A stretch of 57,386 nt of DNA from Aggregatilineales bacterium (lineage in GTDB: Bacteria > Chloroflexota > Anaerolineae > Aggregatilineales > Phototrophicaceae), in NCBI GenBank assembly GCA_030834905.1, contig JAUQWZ010000047.1, forward strand, positions 1 through 57,386. The letters are read 5' to 3'. Below the pieces are notes generated by a model. That model saw only the letters and a program-made list of their open reading frames with translations. It did no database searches and was not told the origin of the DNA. Within the stretch, counting starts at the first letter, position 1; every line of letters begins with the position of its first letter. The translations under genes and the position numbers were made by a program. Shown here piece after piece: positions 22,604-31,185 of the stretch.

Positions 22604-22609
22604 ATCATA
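22604..22609 (-). promoter_or_regulatory. -10-like hexamer, probable leaderless start of pseudouridine synthase
   Basis: On the minus strand TATGAT is followed by TCGCGC and then the ATG, the same 6-nt spacing seen at 5252 and 18365. No Shine-Dalgarno is present and the -35 region is weak. Confidence 0.5.
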
Positions 22610-22692
22610 GCATAGGCGGGGTGAGATTTGTAGCCACGCAGTAATCGACACCCAGCACTTTCCTGTTGCGTACAAAATTCTTACGAAAAGGA

Positions 22693-22701
22693 TGATATAA
22701 T
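22693..22701 (+). promoter_or_regulatory. Extended -10 promoter of rsfS
   Basis: TGATATAAT at 22693-22701 is an extended -10 (TGnTATAAT). It is 26-36 nt upstream of the Shine-Dalgarno AGGAGG (22725-22730) of rsfS. Confidence 0.65.
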
Positions 22702-22736
22702 GCAGTCAACCTTGTACAGCCTATAGGAGGCAGATT

Positions 22737-23099
22737 CTGGAAGCTCTCGATATTGCTCGTGAAATTGTGAATACGCTTGAGGATAAGAAAGCAGAGAACA
22801 TCGTTCTCCTCGATCTCCGCCCTCACGGTTTGAAAACTGACTACGCCATCACCGATTTTTTCGTCATCTGTACCGGAACCAGCAACCGCCAGGTCAAGGC
22901 GCTGTCTGAAAACGTGCGCGAAGTGATCAAAACGCGCGTTGGCAAGCTGCCGCACTCGGTTGAAGGCGAAGCTGACAGCGGTTGGGTGCTGATGGACTAC
23001 GGGGAATGTATCGTCCATATCATGGGCGAAGAGGAACGGCGTTACTACGACCTCGAAGGGCTGTGGCGCGACGCGCAGGTTCTCCTCACCATTCAATAA
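22737..23099 (+). CDS. rsfS: Ribosomal silencing factor RsfS
   Basis: 120 aa if begun at 22737. RsfS binds L14 and blocks subunit joining in starvation. The core is unmistakable: EDKKAENIVLLDLRPHGLKT, DYAITDFFVICTGTSNRQV, HSVEGEADSGWVLMDYGECI and VHIMGEEERRYYDLEGLW. The first ATG/GTG (GTG 22767) would cut off the conserved first helix, whereas EALDIAREIVNTLEDKKAE continues upstream in frame. A perfect AGGAGG (22725-22730) points to CTG 22737 (6 nt) or ATT 22734 (3 nt). No canonical start codon exists in between, so a rare start is likely. Confidence 0.92.
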   Translation: MEALDIAREIVNTLEDKKAENIVLLDLRPHGLKTDYAITDFFVICTGTSNRQVKALSENVREVIKTRVGKLPHSVEGEADSGWVLMDYGECIVHIMGEEERRYYDLEGLWRDAQVLLTIQ

Positions 23100-23103
23100 A
23101 CAG

Positions 23104-23121
23104 GGCGCTCAACTGAGCGCC
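23104..23121 (+). terminator. Weak terminator hairpin after rsfS
   Basis: GGCGCTC-AACT-GAGCGCC followed by TTGTCT, 4 nt beyond the rsfS stop, between convergent rsfS and ndk. Confidence 0.5.
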
Positions 23122-23143
23122 TTGTCTATTCGAGATTCCATTG

Positions 23144-23593
23144 CTATTCAAAAATCCACGGGTCAGTATTGCGCTGCCACGACACCAGTTCCGATTCGTC
23201 AAAGAAGTTGGCGACTTCGATCTGTCCATTTTCGACGCTGTCTGACCCATGCACCAGATTGCGCCCGATTTCGAGGGCGAAATCGCCGCGAATCGTTCCG
23301 GCGGCGGCTTTGGTGGGGTTGGTCGCGCCGATAGTGCCGCGCGCCGCTTCAATCGCGTTGGTGCCTTCGAGGGCGATCACGACGACGGGCGACGACGTGA
23401 TGTAGCTGACGAGGCTGCCAAAGAACGGACGCTCGCGGTGAATATCGTAGTGCTTCTCCGCCAGTTCGCGCGAAACCTGAATCAGCTTCATGCCGATGAT
23501 ACGCAGCCCACGCGCTTCAAAACGGCGCAGGATTTCGCCGGTTAGCCCACGCTGCACCGCGTCGGGCTTAATGATAATCAGTGTGCGTTCCAC
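23144..23593 (-). CDS. ndk: Nucleoside diphosphate kinase
   Basis: 149 aa; transfers gamma-phosphate among NTPs and NDPs. ERTLIIIKPDAVQRGLTGEI at the start, KPFFG-type segment RPFFGSLVSYITSSPVV, AARGTIGATNPTKAAAGTIR and the active-site His in NLVHGSDSVENGQIE. Length is normal. Start GTG 23593-23591, supported by AGGGAG 7 nt upstream; no ATG fits. Single gene converging with rsfS. Ndk, the 5'-nucleotidase and the BMP transporter together give a nucleotide-salvage flavour to the window, but they are not linked in one operon. Confidence 0.96.
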   Translation of the reverse strand: MERTLIIIKPDAVQRGLTGEILRRFEARGLRIIGMKLIQVSRELAEKHYDIHRERPFFGSLVSYITSSPVVVIALEGTNAIEAARGTIGATNPTKAAAGTIRGDFALEIGRNLVHGSDSVENGQIEVANFFDESELVSWQRNTDPWIFE

Positions 23594-23686
23594 GAAATGC
23601 TCCCTTATCAGCTTGTGAAATAACGCGCACAAGTATGCTTGAAATCAACGTGAACGGCAAGCGTCGGAAGGGCGAAATATTGAACC

Positions 23687-23713
23687 GCCAGGACGCAAAA
23701 AAGCGCCAGGAAA
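23687..23713. repeat. 9-nt tandem repeat, GCCAGG type, x3
   Basis: GCCAGGACG, CAAAAAAGC, GCCAGGAAA in 9-nt register, preceded by GAACC. Similar to 4020-4072 in reverse. Confidence 0.55.
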
Positions 23714-23719
23714 ACATAA

Positions 23720-23739
23720 GGGCGCAGCCTGCTGCGCCC
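23720..23739. repeat. Dispersed palindrome GGGCGCAGC type
   Basis: GGGCGCAGC-CT-GCTGCGCCC, followed by TAC. Located 24 nt from the stop of the 699-aa gene. Confidence 0.8.
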
Positions 23740-23763
23740 TACAGCGGTGACATTGTGAGGGTG

Positions 23764-25863
23764 TTAAAGCTGGTTGAGCGCCGCGCGGTAGGTGTCGAGG
23801 GCGGCTTGCAGCTTGCCCTGGCGCATCAAGCCGTCGCCGAGGACGCGATAGACAGCCGGATTGCCTTTGTGTATCAGCGCCAGATGAGACAGATCCTCAA
23901 CGACAGTTTCAAGCTCGATACTGCCGCGCACGAGGGCTTCGTACTGAGACAGGCTGGTTTCGATATCGCCACCCTGACTGCTGGCGCGCGCGGCTTCCAG
24001 CGACGCCGCGATAGGCGCTGCCGGACGCGGCGCTGCTGGCGCGGGCGGGACGATCACCACCGGTTCGGGTGCTGGCACCTGGGCAGCCGGTTCGAGATTG
24101 GTGAAGATATCCGGGATTTCCTCCTCGACTTCCATGGCTTCTTTCAGCCAGTCGGGCATATCCGCGGTGAACAAGTCTTCTTCGATTGGCTGGGATTCCG
24201 CTGCTGCTTCTACCGCTTCTACTACGGGCGCGGCAGCCGCTGCCGCCGGTTCAAAGACCGGCATCCAGTCGGGGATCGCCTGCGGCACGCCCGCCGGAAG
24301 CACCGTTTCCTCTGGCAGCGGCTCGGCGTTGAGGACGGCGGCGATGGCTTCGGCTGCGATATCCTCCAATACGTCCGGCGCTTCTGGCTCGCCTGAGATG
24401 ATACGATCAACTGCCGCAATGCGGTCGGGGTCGTGGATGTTCTGTTCGTACCATTCGGGTATCTCGTCAACGTTCACCGCGCCCAGTTCGCGCTCGCTGT
24501 CGAATGCCTCCGCCCAGGGATCATTGGGATCGATCTCCATGTCCACCAGCGGACTGGGCTGCGCGGGGGCTGATGCAAGCGGCATTTCAAGCTGCGTCTC
24601 GTTCTTCGTCTGGGCGAAAATGCTCTCCAGATCGACATCTTCAACCGAAGTCATATCCGCCTTGAGCCAGTCCGGCATATCGTCCAGGGCAGACGCCTGA
24701 TCGATAAGCTGCTCAAGCTGCGGCTGCTGACTTGCGGCTGGTGTGGATTCCGGTTGTGCTTCGGCGGCGGGCGGCGGACCGACCTGCTCCAACAGCCAAT
24801 CGGGCAGTTCAGCCGGGATGGGCGGCGCGTCGGGATCGTAATCCTCAAGCAGCGGTTCTTCGGGGGCTTGCAGGGCGAAATCAGTTTCGTGTTCCAGGAA
24901 CACCTGCATTTGTTCCGGCGTGACCGTCCCCTGGCTGATCGCCTGCTGGATGCCTTCGAGCGACAGATCGGATTCGGCTGGCTCAGGGGCTGGTGGTTCG
25001 GGCGGGCGCTGCGTGGCGCGGACGCCTTCCTCGCTGTAACCGTGTTCGGCTGCCAGCGAATCGAGGAAGGACGCCGGATTATCGAGTTTCAGCGGCTCCG
25101 GCGCTGGCGGCTGGCGGTGAGTGGTCGGCGTGTCAAACGAGAACGGCGTATAGGCGGGCGCTTCGACTTCTTCCGGCGGTGCCGGGATCGCCATGTCGGC
25201 GGCAGTCGTAAATTCCTCGGGATTCGCGCCCTGGCGTCGGGCAAGCGATTCCAGCCAGGTCAGCGAATCGCTTTCGGCTGGCTGAGGGGCGTTGGGAGTC
25301 TGGGTGGCTGGCATTTCGCCCTGGCTGCGCGCCAGATCTTCCAGCCAGGAAACAGGATCGACTGCCGGGGACACTGCCTCGGGTATTTCGTCGGCAAGCC
25401 CGGAGAGATCGAGGTTAAACAGCGAATCGTCCTGATCAGCGGCAAGGCTTTCCAGCCAGGCGAGCGAGCCTTGTTCCTCAGCGGGCTGCGCGAACAGTGA
25501 CTCCTGCTGGGCGGCGGGCTGCATCACCGGGCGTTCCGGCTCAACCGGGATTGGCGGGGGCGCGGGCGGACGCGGTGGCTCAATCGGAACTGACAGCGGT
25601 ACAGACGGACGCGGCGGTTCGGGCGGCGGCACAGCGGCGGGACGCGCTGGTACCGCCTGCGGCTGGACTGGCGCTTCCTGACCGTAAGGCACATAGCCCG
25701 GCTCATCGATGACAACAGTATCGGGATCAATCTCAGCGATGTCCATGTCCGCGGCTGTCGTAAAGCCTTCAGAAGAAGCCCCCTGGCGCTTTGCCAGCGT
25801 CTCCATCCAAGCCATAATTTCCTCGGGGGACATGCTGTCGAAATCGGGCATGTTATCGGTCAT
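23764..25863 (-). CDS. Acidic low-complexity protein with repeated Trp-Leu motifs and C-terminal TPR-like segment (699 aa)
   Basis: Function unknown. The N-terminal half contains repeats of a ~35-aa unit: AWMETLAKRQGASSEGFTTA, TWLESLARRQGANPEEFTTA, SWLEDLARSQGE, AWLESLAADQDD and SFLDSLAAEHGYSEEG. The middle carries PDWLLEQ, PDWLKAD, PEWYEQN, PDWMPVF and PDWLKEA in acidic, Pro/Ala/Glu-rich linkers. The last ~90 residues look like two TPR helices (YRVLGDGLMRQGKLQAALDT). No signal peptide or membrane helix. Directly downstream (28 nt) of the 1272-aa gene, which shares the PDWL-type motif, so they are probably one operon and may act together as scaffolds. Confidence 0.85.
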   Translation of the reverse strand: MTDNMPDFDSMSPEEIMAWMETLAKRQGASSEGFTTAADMDIAEIDPDTVVIDEPGYVPYGQEAPVQPQAVPARPAAVPPPEPPRPSVPLSVPIEPPRPPAPPPIPVEPERPVMQPAAQQESLFAQPAEEQGSLAWLESLAADQDDSLFNLDLSGLADEIPEAVSPAVDPVSWLEDLARSQGEMPATQTPNAPQPAESDSLTWLESLARRQGANPEEFTTAADMAIPAPPEEVEAPAYTPFSFDTPTTHRQPPAPEPLKLDNPASFLDSLAAEHGYSEEGVRATQRPPEPPAPEPAESDLSLEGIQQAISQGTVTPEQMQVFLEHETDFALQAPEEPLLEDYDPDAPPIPAELPDWLLEQVGPPPAAEAQPESTPAASQQPQLEQLIDQASALDDMPDWLKADMTSVEDVDLESIFAQTKNETQLEMPLASAPAQPSPLVDMEIDPNDPWAEAFDSERELGAVNVDEIPEWYEQNIHDPDRIAAVDRIISGEPEAPDVLEDIAAEAIAAVLNAEPLPEETVLPAGVPQAIPDWMPVFEPAAAAAAPVVEAVEAAAESQPIEEDLFTADMPDWLKEAMEVEEEIPDIFTNLEPAAQVPAPEPVVIVPPAPAAPRPAAPIAASLEAARASSQGGDIETSLSQYEALVRGSIELETVVEDLSHLALIHKGNPAVYRVLGDGLMRQGKLQAALDTYRAALNQL

Positions 25864-25891
25864 TCTGCGTCCCTCTCACAAGCATCGCGCG

Positions 25892-28800
25892 CTAACGCTG
25901 CCAGTCCGGTTCATCGGTGGGCCAATCGGGAAGCTCATCGTCGCGCTTGGCGGGTTTTGAGGATCTTCCCAGGCGGCTTAGCCACGCCGGTGGTCGCGAG
26001 AAGCTAAAACGCCCTCGCGGCTCGTCCAACACAACCGGTTCTAATTGGCGACTCTCTTCTTCGACAATATCTTCAACCCAGGCGAATTCCCGTTCCTCTT
26101 CGGCTTCTTCGGGCGTTTCACTGACAAATTCAGTCTCTATTGGCTCATCTTCCGCTGCTTCATAGTCTACATCCAACCCCGGCACCATAGCATTGAGCCA
26201 GTCGGGCGCGTTGCCAGCGGGGGCAGGCTCAAAACCTTCCTCGTCCAACTCATCCGCCGGTAAACCGTGCAGAAATTCCGGTTCCGACTCGAGGACATCG
26301 TCTTCGTCGAGGGGTTGGCTAACCAGGTCTTCCTGTTCCTGCTCCTGCTCGTTGAGCCAGTATTCATCCTCATCAATGTCGTCGTCAGCCAGCGCCAGCG
26401 AGGGCGCGAGATCAGGTTCGACCTCAAATTCCTCGATCAACGCTTCGTCATCCGGCGGCAGGATGTCGGCTTCCGTCGCCATAACAGGTTCGGCTTCGGG
26501 CGTCTCGCCTTCCGGCTCGATCATCTCAGGATTCAAGCTGCCGAGCCAATCAAAACCTTCGTCGGTTGCCACCGTTTCGGCAGCGCTCATCGTCTCGGAT
26601 TCGGGCGCGACTTCATCCAGCCAGGCGTAGTCTTCGTCCTGTTTGGCAAGCGGCAGCTCGTCCACCGGCTCGACAGCGTCCACCTGATCAGACTGTACCG
26701 GTTCAAGGTCAGCCAGCCACGCGGGAATATCGGCGGCGGGTTCGGCTTCGCTTGATGGCTCGGCTTCCACCGGCGGAGTCTCAGCGAGCCAGTCATGGGC
26801 TTCGGCAGCGACCGCCTGACCGGCGTCTTCGGCGACCTGCTCAACTTCGATCTCATCGAGCCAATCGACCTGATCTTCAGCGGCTGCAACCGGTTCATCA
26901 TCCGGCTGCCCGGCGGCTTCTGGCGGCTGTTCGCCCTGAAGCTCGGACAGCCACTCAGGAACGTCGGCGCTGACCGCGGCGATAGGTTCGACCGCATCTT
27001 CGACCTGCGCTTCGGCTTCAATCGCCAGTTCGTCAAGCCACGATGCGTCGTCGTCGGCAGCCGATTCGGCTTCTGTCTGCTCAAGCGGCTCATTCTCAAT
27101 CTGTAATTCCGTCAGCCACGACGGCGTATCACTGCTGGCAGTTGGCTCCGCCGCGCCTTCACCATATTCCGCCTCGATCTCCTGCTCATCGAACCACTCA
27201 GCGCTTTCCGGCGGCGTTCCTGCCGGTTCAGCCTCAGTCGCTGGCTGGGTTTCGGGCAGATTGAGTTCCGTCAGCCAGTCGGGCGCGGCAGCTTCGGCGG
27301 CGGGCGGTTCGGCGGCTTCTTCGACCAGAGATTCGGCTTCGATGGCGGATTGGTCGAGCCAGGCATCCATGTCCGACTGGGCGGCGCTGGCGGAGGCTTC
27401 CTCGGCGGCAAAGCGCTCCGAATCGTCCTCAAGGCTGGCGCTGGATGGTGTCTCGTAGGTGCTGGTCGGCTCCAGTGAGGTGAGCCAATCGGGTATTTCG
27501 GCGGGCACCGCTTCGGCATCGGCTTCGCTGTCTGACCATTCGAACTCCTCGGCTGCCTCAGGTTCGGCAGCTGTCTCATCGGTGGATGAGGCAGCCATCT
27601 CGTCTGGCTGAAGCTCCGCCATCCAATCAGGCATTTCAGCCGGTTCCGGTTCAGCCTCGGCGTCAGACTCGTCGCTGTTCAACCAGTCCAGTTCTTCCTC
27701 AGAGAACGCATCCTCTGGCTCGCCTTCGCCCCCGGCAGCCGACAGCCAATCGGGGGTTTCATCTGAGGAATTTGGGAGATTGTTTTTGTCATTCATCGCC
27801 GTATCCAGTTCGTTAAGCCAGTCAGGATTTTCGGGCGCGGCTGGTTGTGACTCGGCGCCAAACTGCGCCAGCCATTCATCCATGACCGCATCGCTCATGA
27901 TGTCTTCCTGCGTTTCTTCTGTTTTCTTCCAGTCAAAGTTGGCTTCGTCGAGCATCGCCGTCAGCCCACGCCGTGGACCGGGTACCGCTTGCGCGTCCTG
28001 CTGCGAAACATCCGCCAGCCAGGCGCTGTCTTCGGTTTCCGGCTCGTTATCGGGTTCGGAGAGTGCTGGCAGGGGCGCGGTGCCGAGCAGATGAAATGAC
28101 ATGAGGGTCGGCGCTTCGCTGAATGCCCTTTCGTCTGTCGCGTCGTCGGCGACTGTTTCGCTGAGCCAGTCGGGCGGCGGCTCATCTTCGCTGGCGAGCT
28201 GGTCGAGGCTTAAAGCTTCCTCAAGCGCGTCATGGTCATCCTGCCAGAAAGCGTCGGCATCGTCGTCTGAAGCGGTCATTTCGACCGGGGAGGCGGCGCT
28301 TTCCATCAGCGGGGGTTCGTCGATGATCTGGACGTCGTGGTTCTGCATCCAGACGGGGACTTCTGATTCGGGCTGCTGGCGCGGTGTCTGCGCTTCATCG
28401 TTGAGGTAATCCGCTTGCAGCCACGCCATCGCGTCCGGGACTTCGATATTCGGGATGACGTCTTCTTCGTCTACGGATGGCACGTCTTCGGCGGCATCGG
28501 CAAACAGATCGGGCGATGCCTGTTCCAGCCAACTCAACGAGTCTTCGGTTTCGGCGGACGGCGCTTCCTCGACCGGCTCGGCGAACAGATCGGGCGACGC
28601 CTGTTCCAACCAACTCAGCGAGTCTTCGGTTTCGGCGGGCGGCGCTTCGTCAGCAGCGGCAGCAAACAGATCCGGCGGCGGCAGGGCGGCGAATTCCAGA
28701 GGGATTTCGTCCTCGTCCATCGGGTTGGCTTCTGAAGCCTCTGTCGGAAGTTCCATCCAGTCTTCAGCAAATAAGTCGCCGCTGGTCACCGGCTGATCGT

Positions 28801-29710
28801 CAGTTTTGGCGGCGTTTGAACCGGAGAGCATGGAACTCATGAAGCCCGACCAGTCATCGGCATCCGGCGCGCCGCCAGACTGCGGGGCGGCGGTGATGCC
28901 TTGCAGCCAGTCCTGATTACCAGAGATAAGCTCAGATTGAAGCGAGCGCGCGTAGTTAAATTCTTCCAGCCGGAAGGCATCATCCGAGGCGGGCAGCCCC
29001 TGCGCAACCTCGACGGCGAGGTACGGGTCAATGGCTTCGACACGGCTCAGATAGCGCTGGGCGTCGGAAGGACGTTCTTCTTCCAGCCACAGCGTGGTCA
29101 GCATCCGGTTTGCTTCCAGGCAGTCGGGCAGCGTCTGCAGGACATCGAGCGCGATTTCTGCCCCTTCGACGTGGCTGCCGTTTTCCCACAGCGCCCGCGC
29201 CAGCAGCAGCTGCAGGTCTACCCGTTCCGGCTGGCGTTCGAGCGCATCACGCAGGGTATCCAGCGCCTGGTCATAGACATGGTTGCGGATGGCTTGCCGG
29301 GCAACGGCGGCGGCGGTGAGCTGGATTTTCGCCTGGTCAATGTTCCGGTAGCGGCGGTAGAGCGAGCGCAGGCTTTCCAATAGTTCGCGATTGTTGGGCT
29401 GCTGTTCGTAGGCGCGTTCCATGTGCCAGATGGCATCTTCCGGCTTGCGGCGGTGGTCGAAAACTTCGCTTAAGCCATGATGCGCGTGGTAATCGTCTGG
29501 TACTACGCTGAGCACCCGCCGCAGGGCAGCCGCCGCTTCATCCCAACGACCATTCAGCAGCAGCGCGCGCCCTAAGAAGCGATAAGCAGTCACATTTTTG
29601 GGGTAATAACTGAGGATGTGGCGGCAGTGGTGAATCACTTCGTCAGCAGCGGAGGCATTGAGCAGCGTTTCGAGTTTTGCAAAATAGTCGCGCAAGCTGA
29701 TTTCCGACAT
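25892..29710 (-). CDS. Giant acidic TPR protein with ~26 Trp-Leu/Met motifs (1272 aa)
   Basis: Function unknown. Residues ~1-280 are TPR-like: CRHILSYYPKNVTAYRFLGR, AAALRRVLSVVPDDYHAHHG, YDQALDTLRDALERQPERVD and YLSRVEAIDPYLAVEVA. The remaining ~950 residues are very acidic (D/E/A/P/S), probably disordered, and contain about 26 copies of a short motif (P/A/D)-(D/S/E)-W-(L/M) such as PDWLSE, PDWLNE, LSWLEQ, PDWLTE, ASWLDE. The C-terminal ~45 residues turn basic (RPPAWLSRLGRSSKPAKR) before PDWPTDEPDWQR. ATG 29710 chosen for the AAGG site and TPR start; the open frame runs back to 29830. No signal or membrane segment. Divergent from the BMP gene. Confidence 0.88.
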   Translation of the reverse strand: MSEISLRDYFAKLETLLNASAADEVIHHCRHILSYYPKNVTAYRFLGRALLLNGRWDEAAAALRRVLSVVPDDYHAHHGLSEVFDHRRKPEDAIWHMERAYEQQPNNRELLESLRSLYRRYRNIDQAKIQLTAAAVARQAIRNHVYDQALDTLRDALERQPERVDLQLLLARALWENGSHVEGAEIALDVLQTLPDCLEANRMLTTLWLEEERPSDAQRYLSRVEAIDPYLAVEVAQGLPASDDAFRLEEFNYARSLQSELISGNQDWLQGITAAPQSGGAPDADDWSGFMSSMLSGSNAAKTDDQPVTSGDLFAEDWMELPTEASEANPMDEDEIPLEFAALPPPDLFAAAADEAPPAETEDSLSWLEQASPDLFAEPVEEAPSAETEDSLSWLEQASPDLFADAAEDVPSVDEEDVIPNIEVPDAMAWLQADYLNDEAQTPRQQPESEVPVWMQNHDVQIIDEPPLMESAASPVEMTASDDDADAFWQDDHDALEEALSLDQLASEDEPPPDWLSETVADDATDERAFSEAPTLMSFHLLGTAPLPALSEPDNEPETEDSAWLADVSQQDAQAVPGPRRGLTAMLDEANFDWKKTEETQEDIMSDAVMDEWLAQFGAESQPAAPENPDWLNELDTAMNDKNNLPNSSDETPDWLSAAGGEGEPEDAFSEEELDWLNSDESDAEAEPEPAEMPDWMAELQPDEMAASSTDETAAEPEAAEEFEWSDSEADAEAVPAEIPDWLTSLEPTSTYETPSSASLEDDSERFAAEEASASAAQSDMDAWLDQSAIEAESLVEEAAEPPAAEAAAPDWLTELNLPETQPATEAEPAGTPPESAEWFDEQEIEAEYGEGAAEPTASSDTPSWLTELQIENEPLEQTEAESAADDDASWLDELAIEAEAQVEDAVEPIAAVSADVPEWLSELQGEQPPEAAGQPDDEPVAAAEDQVDWLDEIEVEQVAEDAGQAVAAEAHDWLAETPPVEAEPSSEAEPAADIPAWLADLEPVQSDQVDAVEPVDELPLAKQDEDYAWLDEVAPESETMSAAETVATDEGFDWLGSLNPEMIEPEGETPEAEPVMATEADILPPDDEALIEEFEVEPDLAPSLALADDDIDEDEYWLNEQEQEQEDLVSQPLDEDDVLESEPEFLHGLPADELDEEGFEPAPAGNAPDWLNAMVPGLDVDYEAAEDEPIETEFVSETPEEAEEEREFAWVEDIVEEESRQLEPVVLDEPRGRFSFSRPPAWLSRLGRSSKPAKRDDELPDWPTDEPDWQR

Positions 29711-29896
29711 TTTCTGCCTTACATGTGCCGATAGTTCAAGGATAAGCATACCATAAAATAACTCAATGCTATTCCGAAAGATTTCGGAATTACGGCTGCC
29801 AAAAAACGGACGTAATAATTCGTTCACCAAAATATTGTGCAGCGGTGATGACAGGTTAAACTATGGTACGGTCTTCGCAAAACGCAGGAGGTATCC

Positions 29897-31093
29897 ATGA
29901 GTCGCAGGGTAGTAGCAGTTTTGGCGGTTCTCGCTTTGCTGGGTGTCATGGTTGTTCCAACTATGGCGCAGGACGAGTTCGTATTTGGCATCGTGCTGGT
30001 TGGACCCGAAGATGATCACGGCTGGAGCCAGGCGCACTATGAAGCCGGACTGTACGTTGAGGAGCTGATCCCCGGCTCGCGCATGGTCTTTTTCCCAAGC
30101 CTGAACACGGCTGATGCGCCAGAGGCAACGCTTCAGGATGTGGTGCAGAATATGGTCGATGAAGGCGCGCAGCTTGTCCTCACTACGTCGGACGCATTCG
30201 AGGAAGACACGGATGGCGTGGCGGAAGCATTCCCGGACGTTACGTTCATCAACATTTCAGGCGACAACGTCCTGACGGGCGAAGCGCCGCCGAATATCGG
30301 CAACTATATGGGACAAATGGAGTGGGGCAAACTCATCGCGGGCTGCGCGGCAGGTCTGGCAACCGACACGGGCAGCGTTGGCTATCTGGGACCCCTCATC
30401 AATGGAGAGACGCGCCGCCTTGCCGCTTCGGCGTACCTGGGCGCGCGCTACTGCTATGAAGCCTACAAGGGCGGCAGCGCCGAAGACCTGTCCTTCACTG
30501 TAACCTGGATTGGCTTCTGGTTCAACATTCCGGGCGTGACCCTCGACCCAACCGAAGAATCGAACACCTTCTTCGACAGCGGCGCTGACGTCGTCATTTC
30601 CGGCATCGATACGCCGAACGCGATTGAAGTCGCCGGGCAGCGTGCCGCCAACGGCGAAGCCGTCTATGCAATTCCGTATGATTTCGTCGATTCATGCGAC
30701 ATTGCGCCGGACGTTTGCCTCGGCGTGCCGTATTTCAACTGGGGTCCCGCTTACGTCGATATCGTCCAGAGCGTGATCGATGGCACCTGGGCACCCGCCT
30801 GGGATTGGGAAGGTCCCGATTGGTCAGACATCAATAATTCGGAGACTTCGGCGGTTGGCTTCGTCACCGGCGCTGGCTTGAGTGAAGAGAACAGCGCCTT
30901 CCTGGATGATTTCATCGCCGATCTGGCGGAATACGCGACCAACCCGTTTGTTCCGTCGAGCTTTGCCCTGTGGCAAGGTCCGCTGAGCCTTCAGGACGGA
31001 ACTCTGTTAGCAGAAGAGGGACAGTTGGTTGATCTGCTCGACGTATGGTATCTCGGGCAGCTTCTGCAAGGCATGGTCGGCGCCAGCGAATAG
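29897..31093 (+). CDS. BMP/PnrA-family ABC transporter substrate-binding protein
   Basis: 398 aa. N-terminal signal peptide VVAVLAVLALLGVMVVPTMA ends at a probable cleavage site before QDEF; no lipobox Cys is present, unlike most PnrA lipoproteins, so retention must be by another means. The mature part shows the family pattern: FGIVLVGPEDDHGWSQAHYE, TTSDAFEEDTDGVAEAFPDV, YLGARYCYEAYKGGSAED and GADVVISGIDTPNAIEVA. PnrA-like proteins bind purine nucleosides. Followed by ATPase and two permeases in the same direction. AGGAGG lies 6 nt before the ATG. Confidence 0.93.
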   Translation: MSRRVVAVLAVLALLGVMVVPTMAQDEFVFGIVLVGPEDDHGWSQAHYEAGLYVEELIPGSRMVFFPSLNTADAPEATLQDVVQNMVDEGAQLVLTTSDAFEEDTDGVAEAFPDVTFINISGDNVLTGEAPPNIGNYMGQMEWGKLIAGCAAGLATDTGSVGYLGPLINGETRRLAASAYLGARYCYEAYKGGSAEDLSFTVTWIGFWFNIPGVTLDPTEESNTFFDSGADVVISGIDTPNAIEVAGQRAANGEAVYAIPYDFVDSCDIAPDVCLGVPYFNWGPAYVDIVQSVIDGTWAPAWDWEGPDWSDINNSETSAVGFVTGAGLSEENSAFLDDFIADLAEYATNPFVPSSFALWQGPLSLQDGTLLAEEGQLVDLLDVWYLGQLLQGMVGASE

Positions 31094-31114
31094 CGGCGAC
31101 TCTGAACCTATAAT

Positions 31115-31138
31115 GGGGCGGCTTATCGGGTCGCCCCG
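31115..31138 (+). terminator. Partial terminator after the binding-protein gene
   Basis: GGGGCG and CGCCCC pair around an 11-nt loop, followed by GCTTTATC. It could lower transcription of the ATPase relative to the binding protein. A TATAAT (31109-31114) overlaps its start but has no -35. Confidence 0.4.
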
Positions 31139-31185
31139 CTTTATCACTTAAACCGCACTTCAAATCTGGATTGCGTAACAACTCC

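Noticed and set aside
24754..25500. 248-codon + strand open frame, and others up to 200 codons opposite the two acidic proteins
   Set aside because: Antisense to repetitive acidic coding sequence; long antisense frames follow from the skewed codons (GAA/GAG/GCG read as Phe/Leu/Arg/Ser).
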